A stretch of 22,901 nt of DNA from Anaerovoracaceae bacterium (GTDB lineage Bacteria; Bacillota; Clostridia; Peptostreptococcales; Anaerovoracaceae). Where the stretch lies: positions 1 through 22,901 of the forward strand of contig JASBYX010000026.1 in the NCBI GenBank assembly GCA_029983755.1, in the 5' to 3' direction. The notes under the pieces are model-generated. The model had not been told where the DNA came from. It was given only the letters and a program-made list of their open reading frames with translations, and did no database searches. Each line of letters opens with the position of its first letter. Position 1 is the stretch's first letter. Position numbers and translations under genes: made by a program. Shown piece after piece: positions 1 through 6,530 of the stretch.

Positions 1-51
1 GCGCCTATGATACTTGGTGGGTGACTGCCTGGGAAAGCGGGTCGTTGCCGG
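1..51 (+). rRNA. rrf: 5S ribosomal RNA, 3' end (partial)
   Basis: The first ~51 bases match the 3' half of a clostridial 5S rRNA: the GATACTTGG-like segment, then GACTGCCTGGGAAAG, then GGTCG-TGCCGG closing the terminal helix. The 5' part lies outside the window. The 3' end is placed by analogy and could be off by a few bases. A terminator follows at once, which fits the end of an rRNA operon reading left to right. Confidence 0.88.
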
Positions 52-60
52 TTTGACTGT

Positions 61-95
61 AAACCGCTAGACGCTTGTTTAGCGGTTTTTGTTTT
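61..95 (+). terminator. Rho-independent terminator of the rRNA operon
   Basis: A perfect 9-bp stem (AAACCGCTA at 61-69 with TAGCGGTTT at 80-88) encloses a 10-base loop and runs into a T-rich tract (TTTTTGTTTT). It sits ten bases after the 5S rRNA end. Confidence 0.9.
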
Positions 96-136
96 ATTAT
101 AACTCCGTATATTATATAAAGGAGAAATATGGTATA

Positions 137-289
137 ATGATTCTGTTGAAAATTCTTTTTGTTTGTCTAATTGTTCTGCCATTTTTTGTTCTGTGCCTCT
201 ATCTCATCAGATATACAAACTATGTTTTGAGGAAGAGTAGTAAGAAGCAAACTAAGAATGTAGGGAATAGTAAAGGCAAGTTAAGGTGA
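137..289 (+). CDS. Small hypothetical membrane protein upstream of tmk
   Basis: The ORF encodes 50 residues from the ATG at 137. A hydrophobic segment of about 24 residues (LLKILFVCLIVLPFFVLCLY) is followed by a basic, Lys-rich tail, so a single-pass membrane protein with a cytoplasmic tail is likely. The frame is open from 89, but that start lies in the terminator, so the ATG at 137, with GGAG at 121-124, is preferred. Its stop overlaps the GTG start of tmk, suggesting translational coupling. No family is recognised. One caution: a TATAAT at 133-138 overlaps this start codon. If that is the tmk promoter, the ORF may not be translated. Confidence 0.5.
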   Translation: MILLKILFVCLIVLPFFVLCLYLIRYTNYVLRKSSKKQTKNVGNSKGKLR

Positions 290-1026
290 AACTTTTGAAT
301 AGAGGTTTATTTTTATCAATTGAAGGACCGGACGGATCCGGCAAAACGACACAGATTAATTTACTGCGCCGTTTTTTGGAATCTAACAGAATCGCTGATT
401 ACGATGTAATATTTACCAGAGAACCTGGGGGCACTGTCATTGGAGAAAAGATTAGGGATATCATTTTGGACAACACCCACACAGAGATGGGAGATTTGAC
501 AGAGGCAATGCTTTATGCTGCCGGCAGAGCCCAACATGTTGAGCAGATTATTAGGCCTGCACTGGCCCAGGGCAAACTTGTCATATGTGACCGTTTTGTT
601 GACTCATCTATTGCATATCAAGGCTACGGACGAAATTTAGGTGAGAAGGTTTCAGTTATCAACTCTATAGCCGTTGGTGAGACAATGCCCTATCGCACTA
701 TACTTTTGGACTTGGATCCGGAGATAGCCCACAACAGAATATCCGAGTCAGTCACGACTACTGATTTATGTGATACTGTATCGGATTCACAGGGGTCTAT
801 TAATGAGGAGGAGAAGCATAGGACCCACATGGATAGACTCGAACTTGAGAAGATCGGATTCCACAAAAAAGTTTACAAGGGCTACAAGGACATCATCCGT
901 AACAATCCGGAGCGATTTGTGGTCGTAGACGGTAGGGGGAGTATCGACGAGGTACAGGACAGACTCAGGTCTTCTCTGATCAATATATGTGAATCATATA
1001 TTAAGGAATCTAATAGTAATGAATAG
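286..1026 (+). CDS. tmk: Thymidylate kinase
   Basis: Phosphorylates dTMP to dTDP with ATP in the cytosol, an essential step in dTTP synthesis. The P-loop GPDGSGKTT is at residues 14-22. The TREPGGT motif for dTMP binding and the CDRFVDSSIAYQGYGR region (about residue 100) are typical of the family. The start is a GTG at 286 that overlaps the upstream stop. The protein has 246 residues, whereas bacterial Tmk is usually about 205-215. The excess lies mainly in a Ser/Thr/Asp/Glu-rich insertion at about residues 153-180, between the LDLDPEIAHNRI strand and the DRLELE segment, i.e. in the LID region. It is the first gene of a chain of overlapping genes (holB starts inside its 3' end), matching the tmk-holB linkage common in Firmicutes. 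Confidence 0.95.
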   Translation: MKLLNRGLFLSIEGPDGSGKTTQINLLRRFLESNRIADYDVIFTREPGGTVIGEKIRDIILDNTHTEMGDLTEAMLYAAGRAQHVEQIIRPALAQGKLVICDRFVDSSIAYQGYGRNLGEKVSVINSIAVGETMPYRTILLDLDPEIAHNRISESVTTTDLCDTVSDSQGSINEEEKHRTHMDRLELEKIGFHKKVYKGYKDIIRNNPERFVVVDGRGSIDEVQDRLRSSLINICESYIKESNSNE

Positions 1027-1867
1027 TTTTGTATCCGAAAACCTAGGTAAGGCTGCTAACTCTGAAGCTATTGAGAACACAATTTTTGTAAAAGATTATT
1101 CCAATTTATCAAAAAGATGGCTATCCATAGCAAGTACTGGCAGGCTTATGCATAGCTATATCATTTCCGGAAGAAACGAGGAATTCCGCAAAGATTTTCT
1201 CATCCAATTCGTGGCTCGTGTAATATACCGTTTTGATAAGAGGAGACCCATAGACACGCTTGAGCGAATGCTGCTTGGGGGCAACTATGCTGATTTTCAT
1301 TTTTTTGACCCTGCAGGGGTTAGAAACTTCAAGGTTGAACAGATAGCAGAATTACAGGCCCTTATTTCAAAAGCACCGGTTGAGAGAAGTTATAAATTTT
1401 TCGTAATCAACAGAGCCGAGAGGATGAATTCCGAAGCCCAAAACAGGTTACTTAAGACTCTCGAGGAACCACCTGGTATGTCCATGATCTTCCTTCTTGC
1501 AGATCGAAGAGATGACCTGAAAACGACCATCAAATCCAGATGCAGCAATATCCCACTGGGGGAAGATGTTTTGTTGAAGAAAGACGAAGAAATCTCTGAA
1601 CTTGTGGACTTCCTCAGAGAGAACAGATTTTTCTATAAGGGGAAGAACGAGCTGCGAAAGTTTGGGAAGAGCAGAGAAGAGGCGGAAGGACTTCTTGATA
1701 GGATTGAGGACGAGCTCAGGAGGAGGCTTTATGGGGGAGAGTACTCAGAGGGTCTTGTTCGGGAAATCAATGCCGTGGAGGAGACGCGGCGAGCTATTAA
1801 GCAGAACATGTACGTCGACTATGCATACGGCGTTTTTATATTGAATTTTGGAGGGATTGATGACTAA
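1019..1867 (+). CDS. holB: DNA polymerase III subunit delta' (clamp loader)
   Basis: Encodes 282 residues of an AAA+-type clamp-loader subunit that helps load the beta sliding clamp onto primed DNA. The family markers visible are the central FKVEQIAELQALISKAPVERSYKF-type strand, NRAERMN-SEAQNRLLKTLEEPP and the SRC motif in TIKSRCSNI. No Walker A is evident, as expected for delta'. The start is taken as the ATG at 1019, which overlaps the tmk stop and has AAGGA at 1003-1007, rather than an upstream ATG at 989. The C-terminal third (about residues 190-282) is charged and poorly conserved. It ends overlapping the ricT start by 8 bases, so tmk, holB and ricT are probably co-transcribed. Confidence 0.88.
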   Translation: MNSFVSENLGKAANSEAIENTIFVKDYSNLSKRWLSIASTGRLMHSYIISGRNEEFRKDFLIQFVARVIYRFDKRRPIDTLERMLLGGNYADFHFFDPAGVRNFKVEQIAELQALISKAPVERSYKFFVINRAERMNSEAQNRLLKTLEEPPGMSMIFLLADRRDDLKTTIKSRCSNIPLGEDVLLKKDEEISELVDFLRENRFFYKGKNELRKFGKSREEAEGLLDRIEDELRRRLYGGEYSEGLVREINAVEETRRAIKQNMYVDYAYGVFILNFGGIDD

Positions 1868-2762
1868 AGTAGTCGGTGTTAAATTTAGAAGTACCGGGAA
1901 AACCTATTTTTTTGATCCAGGCGATCTTGAAATTGCTGTTGGTGATCAGGTTATCGTGGAAACGGCTAGGGGCGTTGAGTTCGGCAAGGTTTATTTGGGG
2001 ATTACAGAGATGAAAAGCGATGAAATTTCCAAGCCGCTGAAGCCTGTGCTCAGAATTGCCAATGAGGAGGATTTGCGCCAGCACGAGGAAAACGAAGCAA
2101 GGCGTGATGAAACCATGGAGATTTGCCAGGACCTCATTGCCAAGCGGGGTCTGGACATGAAGCTGGTGGACGTGGAATTTACGATAACCGGGAATAAGGT
2201 GATTTTTTACTTCACTGCGGACGGAAGGATTGACTTTAGGGAACTTGTCAAAGACCTTGCAGGGGTTTTTCATATGAGGATAGAGATTAGGCAGGTTGGC
2301 TCAAGGGATGAGGCAAAGATGCTTGGAGGCATTGGAAATTGCGGCAAGAGTCTCTGCTGTGCGACTTGGCTCTCCGATTTTCAGCCGGTGTCAATTAAAA
2401 TGGCGAAGAATCAAAATCTATCCCTTAATCCCAGCAAGATTTCAGGAGTTTGCGGCAGGCTGATGTGCTGCCTTAAGTATGAGAACGATTTGTACACTAG
2501 GCTCCGTGAGGGGATCCCTGATAATGGGGAGAAGGTGTTCACACCTGATGGCCCCGGGAAGGTCTTCGATACGAATATTCTTGAAGAAGTGGTGCGCGTG
2601 AGGCTTTTCACAGGAGAGCTTGACGAAAACGGTAATGACAAGCTGGAGACGGACCTGAAAATTTATCATAAGGACGATATTAAGAGGACTAAGAAACCTA
2701 AGTCAAAGGGGAAGCCTCAGAAGACTAAGGACTGTTGCGGAGAGTGCGGGGGCTGCCTATGA
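1860..2762 (+). CDS. ricT: RicT/YaaT, PSP1-domain Fe-S protein
   Basis: Encodes a 300-residue PSP1-domain protein. In Bacillus subtilis RicT (YaaT) belongs to the RicAFT complex, which carries 4Fe-4S clusters and affects mRNA processing by RNase Y, sporulation and competence. The cysteine motifs CGKSLCC and CGRLMCC are present, flanked by the conserved GGIGNCGKS and SGVCGRLMCCLKYE segments. An additional Cys-rich end (CCGECGGC) follows a Lys-rich stretch. The chosen ATG at 1860 has GGAGG at 1850-1854; an in-frame ATG at 1848 lacks such a site. Its position between holB and the trmN6-like gene matches the B. subtilis order holB-yaaT-yabA-yabB, but yabA is absent here. Confidence 0.92.
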   Translation: MTKVVGVKFRSTGKTYFFDPGDLEIAVGDQVIVETARGVEFGKVYLGITEMKSDEISKPLKPVLRIANEEDLRQHEENEARRDETMEICQDLIAKRGLDMKLVDVEFTITGNKVIFYFTADGRIDFRELVKDLAGVFHMRIEIRQVGSRDEAKMLGGIGNCGKSLCCATWLSDFQPVSIKMAKNQNLSLNPSKISGVCGRLMCCLKYENDLYTRLREGIPDNGEKVFTPDGPGKVFDTNILEEVVRVRLFTGELDENGNDKLETDLKIYHKDDIKRTKKPKSKGKPQKTKDCCGECGGCL

Positions 2763-2780
2763 GAAAGCATGGAGGCTCAG

Positions 2781-3665
2781 ATGTCCGAAGATAAGGACAA
2801 AGAACTTGTATGGGATGAAACCGGTTTTGGGGATCTGAGGATCCTTCAGGATCGAAGGCAGTTTTCTTATGGGGTTGATGCTGTCCTCCTTGGGGATTTT
2901 GCGGCAGGGTTCATTAACGAAGGGAAAAATGGATCGGACCCAAAGAAGGCTGTTGATCTTGGCACCGGGACGGGGATTATCCCCTTGATTTTGGCCCACA
3001 AAACACCCCTCGCCGAAGTGATAGGCCTTGACGTGGAAAAGTATTTTGTTGATCTGGCGAAAAAGACCGCAGCTGCGAATGGCCTGAATGGGCGAGTTTT
3101 CTATGGGGTAGCTGATGTTTCTATGGGGATTGATAGCTTAGGAGATTTTGGCGAATCAAGGGATTTTGGCGACCCGGAAGGTTTTGACAGGCTAGGCGGT
3201 TTGAAGAAACCTGGAGGCTCGGATGACATTGGAAATTTGGAATTTTCAGGCAACAAAACACTTGCCCCTCAAAGTGTCGACTTCGTTACCTGTAATCCCC
3301 CGTATTTCAAGGCCGATGGGAGTTTGGCGAGTCCCAACCCTATGAAAGATGCGGCGCGGAGAGAGAGCAAGGGGAAGCTTAAGGATTTCTGCAATTTTGC
3401 AGGAGAGATACTGAAACCGGGAGGAGAATTCTTCTTGATACATAGACCCGAGCGGCTAGTAGACGTGTTTTTTGCCCTTAGAAATTCGAAGCTTGAGCCT
3501 AGGGATATGAGGATGATTTCCTCGCAGGTTGGCGGAAAACCGAAACTTGTGTTAATTCGCAGCATAAAGGGTGGAGGACCGAATCTGAGATGGATGAGTC
3601 CCCTTTGGATATATGAGGAAGATGGCACCTATACAAGGAAATTAATGGAAATTTACGAAAAGTAG
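2781..3665 (+). CDS. tRNA1(Val) (adenine-N6)-methyltransferase family protein (YabB/TrmN6-like)
   Basis: A 294-residue SAM-dependent methyltransferase. The N-terminal GFGDLRILQDRRQFSYG-DAVLLGDF signature is diagnostic of the TrmN6/YabB family. Motif I is DLGTGTGIIPL and the catalytic motif is NPPY. The best start is the ATG at 2781, with GGAGG at 2771-2775 at ideal spacing; the ATG at 2769 lies upstream of that site. Family members are usually about 245-250 residues. This one is longer because of a low-complexity Gly/Asp/Phe-rich insertion (about residues 116-158) before NPPY, containing an 18-bp direct repeat (GATTTTGGCGA at 3144-3154 and 3162-3172). Its position after ricT matches yabB. The target adenine in tRNA is inferred from the family. 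Confidence 0.85.
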   Translation: MSEDKDKELVWDETGFGDLRILQDRRQFSYGVDAVLLGDFAAGFINEGKNGSDPKKAVDLGTGTGIIPLILAHKTPLAEVIGLDVEKYFVDLAKKTAAANGLNGRVFYGVADVSMGIDSLGDFGESRDFGDPEGFDRLGGLKKPGGSDDIGNLEFSGNKTLAPQSVDFVTCNPPYFKADGSLASPNPMKDAARRESKGKLKDFCNFAGEILKPGGEFFLIHRPERLVDVFFALRNSKLEPRDMRMISSQVGGKPKLVLIRSIKGGGPNLRWMSPLWIYEEDGTYTRKLMEIYEK

Positions 3666-3668
3666 TTA

Positions 3669-3697
3669 TTGCTAATTTTTGGAAAAAGTTTTATAAT
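3669..3697 (+). promoter_or_regulatory. Sigma-A-type promoter for the membrane protein/abrB pair
   Basis: TTGCTA at 3669-3674, a 17-bp spacer and a perfect TATAAT at 3692-3697. It lies between the trmN6-like gene and the next ORF, with AGGAGG at 3728-3733 before the ATG at 3740. Confidence 0.7.
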
Positions 3698-3739
3698 TTA
3701 GATTAAGCTATGGGGAGTTATTAGGCTAGGAGGAGAATT

Positions 3740-4270
3740 ATGATAACTTTAGACGTGAAAACCGTATTATTGGGACTTTTGCTCGTTGCACTCATTGTTT
3801 TGGTGGTATACATCATCGTGCTTGTTGCCAATGCTTTGAAGGCTTTGAAGCGAGTTGTTCTAATTTTAGAGGACACTCAGGCTGTTACGGCAATTGTTGC
3901 AAATAGGACGGATCAGCTAGACGAAGGTGTTGACAGTATGATGGAATCCGTATCGAATTTTAAGGATGGTTTCAAGGAGAAGTTGAGTACAGATTCTCCA
4001 AGATCATGGCTTTCAAACCTGCAAGAGGTTAGGAATGCAGGGCGCACTCTCAAGGAGATGGCAAGTGGTTTTTCCGGCCTTAGAAGTCAGGCGAGGAACG
4101 GCGCAAGCGGCAGGGCAAGAAGGTCTATGGCCAGCGAAGATGCCAGAAATGAGAGAAGGGCAAGGGCTTCGAGATTCGCTCCAAGCAGGAGAAACGAGCT
4201 GAGAGAGAAGACTGCCGATAGAACGGCTGAAAGGATTGCTAAGCATGACGGCAGGGAGGAAAGAAGATGA
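3740..4270 (+). CDS. Hypothetical membrane-anchored, Arg-rich protein
   Basis: Encodes 176 residues. Residues 8-33 form one strong transmembrane helix (LVALIVLVVYIIVLVANAL). A predicted helical segment (about 34-100) follows, and the tail (about 115-176) is very basic, with many Arg and Ala residues and few hydrophobics. Topology suggests an N-terminal anchor with a cytoplasmic tail that could bind nucleic acid or acidic phospholipid; this is inference. The middle (VTAIVANRTDQLDEGVDSM) resembles small DUF948-type membrane proteins, but the resemblance is weak. It has a good AGGAGG site and its own promoter, and its stop overlaps the abrB-like start (ATGA), so the two are translationally coupled. 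Confidence 0.75.
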   Translation: MITLDVKTVLLGLLLVALIVLVVYIIVLVANALKALKRVVLILEDTQAVTAIVANRTDQLDEGVDSMMESVSNFKDGFKEKLSTDSPRSWLSNLQEVRNAGRTLKEMASGFSGLRSQARNGASGRARRSMASEDARNERRARASRFAPSRRNELREKTADRTAERIAKHDGREERR

Positions 4271-4509
4271 AGACTACAGGTATTACAAGGCCGGTTGACG
4301 CCCTTGGCAGGGTGGTGATTCCGGTTGAGCTTAGGAGAGTACTGAATATTAATACAGATGATTACCTTGAGATTTTTGTTGATGGTGAGTACATCATGCT
4401 GAAGAAGTACGAGGCATCCTGCATCTTTTGTGGAAGTAAGGACAAGGTTAAGGAAGTTCGAGGTAAGAACATCTGTGAAAAGTGTCTAAATGAGTTGAAG
4501 AAACTATAG
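4267..4509 (+). CDS. abrB: AbrB/SpoVT-family transition-state regulator
   Basis: An 80-residue DNA-binding protein. The N-terminal swapped-hairpin AbrB domain is clear (TGITRPVDALGRVVIPVELRR). The C-terminal half carries CxxC pairs (CIFCG and CEKC) that may bind a metal, as seen in clostridial AbrB homologues. Such proteins bind AT-rich promoters as dimers or tetramers and repress post-exponential genes. The ATG overlaps the preceding stop by the ATGA arrangement. Location after the yabB homologue matches the B. subtilis chromosome, where abrB also follows this cluster. The gene symbol is by family; which of several AbrB paralogues this is cannot be told. Confidence 0.88.
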   Translation: MKTTGITRPVDALGRVVIPVELRRVLNINTDDYLEIFVDGEYIMLKKYEASCIFCGSKDKVKEVRGKNICEKCLNELKKL

Positions 4510-4550
4510 GATATGCATGTTTGTGGGAGAAGGAAGTGTGTCTTTCAGAG

Positions 4551-4610
4551 AGGATTTCATCGGGAAGGATTTCATCAAGAAGGATTTCATCGGGAAGGAT
4601 TTCAGAGGGC
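4551..4610 (+). repeat. 15-bp tandem repeat, four copies
   Basis: Four head-to-tail 15-base units begin at 4551, 4566, 4581 and 4596. Their consensus is AGGATTTCATCGGGA. Copies 1 and 3 are identical, copy 2 differs at two positions, and copy 4 diverges in its second half. The array lies in the non-coding stretch after the abrB-like gene, 42 bases past its stop. Confidence 0.85.
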
Positions 4611-4634
4611 AGACTTCTTCCTTCGAAATAGTCT

Positions 4635-4668
4635 GGGTCAAAGCGTTAGCTGGGGCTTGGACTTTTAA
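4635..4668 (+). terminator. Possible weak terminator after the abrB-like gene
   Basis: GTCAAAGC at 4637-4644 pairs with GCTTGGAC at 4655-4662 with one mismatch. G-T pairs can extend the base of the stem, and TTTTAATTT follows. The stem is imperfect, so this is a moderate call. Confidence 0.4.
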
Positions 4669-4676
4669 TTTATATT

Positions 4677-4821
4677 AAAAGATAGCTCTTGATGCGAATT
4701 TAAAAGATACGATAGCTGAGATAACAAGCGATGGGAATGCAAGAGATACGATAGCGATATGACAAAAGAGATAGTGTAAGCTATTGTGTATTATACGAGG
4801 ATTATATGAGGAGGTAAATGA
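4677..4821 (+). promoter_or_regulatory. guaB upstream region with partial direct repeats
   Basis: This is the rest of the 312-bp gene-free gap between the abrB-like gene and guaB. GATACGATAGC occurs at 4706-4716 and again at 4745-4755, inside a decayed repeat unit of about 39 bp. A partial third copy, AAAGATAGCT, starts at 4678. A TATTAT at 4789-4794 could be a -10 element, but no convincing -35 is visible. The ribosome binding site is GAGGAGG at 4808-4814. No known purine riboswitch architecture was recognised. Confidence 0.4.
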
Positions 4822-6330
4822 ATGGCACATTTTTTCGACGAACCATCTAGGACTTTTAATGAGTATTTGCTGGTTCCGGGTTATTCTTCAAAGGAATGCA
4901 CCCTTGATAATGTGGATCTGTCCACACCTATAGTGAAATTCAAGAAAGGTGAAGAGTCTGAGATCAAAGCAAGGATTCCCCTTGTTTCTGCGGTGATGCA
5001 GTCTGTGTCAGATGACAACATGGCTGTCGCCTTAGCCAAAGAAGGGGGGATTTCATTTATTTTTGGATCCCAAACCATTGAAAATCAGGCGGAAATGGTA
5101 CAAAAGGTCAAGTCATATAAAGCCGGTTTTGTGACTAGCGACAGCAACCTTAGACCGGATCAGACCATGGCTGATGTCCTAGAGCTTAAGAAGAGGAAGG
5201 GCCATTCAACCATTGCCATAACAGATGATGGTACTTCCGATGGTAAGATTCTGGGAATTGTTACCGGGAGGGATTACAGGCCGAGCAGAATGGCTCCCGA
5301 CACGCCGATTTCTGAGTTTATGACTCCTTTCGAGAAGTTGATTTATGCTGAGGAGGGAGTGACACTGAGCGAGGCCAACGATATTTTGTGGGATCACAAG
5401 CTAAACGCACTTCCTGTAATCGACAAGAATCAGAGGCTCACCCACTTTGTGTTCAGAAAGGATTACGATAATCACAAGTCCAATCCTAATGAGCTTTTGG
5501 ATCAGCACAAGAGATATATTGTGGGTGCCGGAATAAATACTCGTGACTATGAGGAAAGGGTACCGGCTCTTGTTGAGGCAGGGGTTGACGTGATGTGCAT
5601 AGATTCCTCTGAGGGTTTTACGGAATGGCAGTCAGAGACCATCGCTTGGGTTAGAGAAAAATATGGGGACGATGTAAAAATCGGTGCCGGAAACGTGGTT
5701 GACAGAGATGGATTCTTCTTCTTGGCTGAGGCCGGAGCTGACTTTGTGAAGGTTGGAATCGGTGGCGGTTCTATCTGCATCACAAGGGAGCAAAAGGGTA
5801 TCGGTCGAGGTCAGGCTTCGGCGGTAATAGAGGTGGCTGCTGCCCGTGACGAATACTTTGAAAAGACTGGAATTTACGTGCCGATTTGCTCTGACGGTGG
5901 AATTGTTTACGACTACCACATGACACTTGCCCTTGCCATGGGTGCCGACTTCCTGATGCTAGGCAGGTATTTTGCTCGATTCGATGAGTCACCAACTGCC
6001 AGACTTGTGGTTAACGGAAACTACGTGAAGGAGTACTGGGGCGAGGGCTCAAACCGAGCTCGAAATTGGCAGCGCTACGATATGGGAGGCGATGCGAAGA
6101 TGAAGTTCGAGGAGGGTGTGGATTCCTATGTGCCTTATGCCGGGCCTCTCAGCGACAACGTTAAGCTTTCCCTGAACAAGGTAAAGGCGACCATGTGCAA
6201 CTGCGGATTTTTGGATCTGGCATCTCTTAGGGATGGTGCCAAGATTACTTTGGTTTCAGCGACTTCTATTGTTGAGGGTGGTGCTCACGACGTAATTTTG
6301 AAGGATTCGTCACAAAACAGCTTAAGGTAG
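4822..6330 (+). CDS. guaB: IMP dehydrogenase, Tritrichomonas foetus-like type
   Basis: Oxidises IMP to XMP with NAD+, the first committed step to GMP. The 502-residue protein resembles the 503-residue T. foetus enzyme more than classical bacterial GuaB (about 485 residues), as judged from memory of that sequence. It shows the N-terminal FNEYLLVPG, LVSAVMQSVS and FIFGSQ segments. The CBS pair, inserted in the barrel at about residues 105-220, follows FVTSDSN. The catalytic loop GIGGGSICITREQKGIGRGQ places the nucleophile Cys at residue 319. The flap NRARNWQRYD places the Arg-Tyr pair at 418-419. All three positions equal the T. foetus numbering. It has a strong GAGGAGG site seven bases upstream. 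It is followed by guaA, so both steps to GMP are adjacent, though separated by 200 bp. Confidence 0.96.
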   Translation: MAHFFDEPSRTFNEYLLVPGYSSKECTLDNVDLSTPIVKFKKGEESEIKARIPLVSAVMQSVSDDNMAVALAKEGGISFIFGSQTIENQAEMVQKVKSYKAGFVTSDSNLRPDQTMADVLELKKRKGHSTIAITDDGTSDGKILGIVTGRDYRPSRMAPDTPISEFMTPFEKLIYAEEGVTLSEANDILWDHKLNALPVIDKNQRLTHFVFRKDYDNHKSNPNELLDQHKRYIVGAGINTRDYEERVPALVEAGVDVMCIDSSEGFTEWQSETIAWVREKYGDDVKIGAGNVVDRDGFFFLAEAGADFVKVGIGGGSICITREQKGIGRGQASAVIEVAAARDEYFEKTGIYVPICSDGGIVYDYHMTLALAMGADFLMLGRYFARFDESPTARLVVNGNYVKEYWGEGSNRARNWQRYDMGGDAKMKFEEGVDSYVPYAGPLSDNVKLSLNKVKATMCNCGFLDLASLRDGAKITLVSATSIVEGGAHDVILKDSSQNSLR

Positions 6331-6421
6331 CAAGTATTTCTCGTGCCTTGAGGTTTCGGCTGTTTTTGTAATCCTAAGGGATCTCGTTAGGTTGAAAAGC
6401 TTGAAATTGCTAGAGCATCTT

Positions 6422-6465
6422 TAGGCCAACTCTAGGCCAACTCTAGACCAACTCTAGAGCAACTA
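6422..6465 (+). repeat. 11-bp tandem repeat, four copies, between guaB and guaA
   Basis: Head-to-tail 11-base units begin at 6422, 6433, 6444 and 6455. Units 1 and 2 are identical (TAGGCCAACTC), unit 3 has one change and unit 4 is more diverged. The array is 66 bp upstream of the guaA start, within the 200-bp guaB-guaA gap. The rest of the gap shows only a weak CCTAA/TTAGG hairpin at about 6372-6390 and no convincing terminator. Confidence 0.85.
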
Positions 6466-6530
6466 TGGAAGCTCAAATTTACTTCGGTGTATTTGGGAAT
6501 AAAGATATATATGGAATAGGATAGTTTGAC

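Noticed and set aside
1836..2273. 145-residue minus-strand ORF in ricT
   Set aside because: Shadow of ricT; no recognisable domain.
4677..4821. Purine riboswitch upstream of guaB
   Set aside because: I could not find the paired loops or conserved core of a purine aptamer; only direct repeats are visible.
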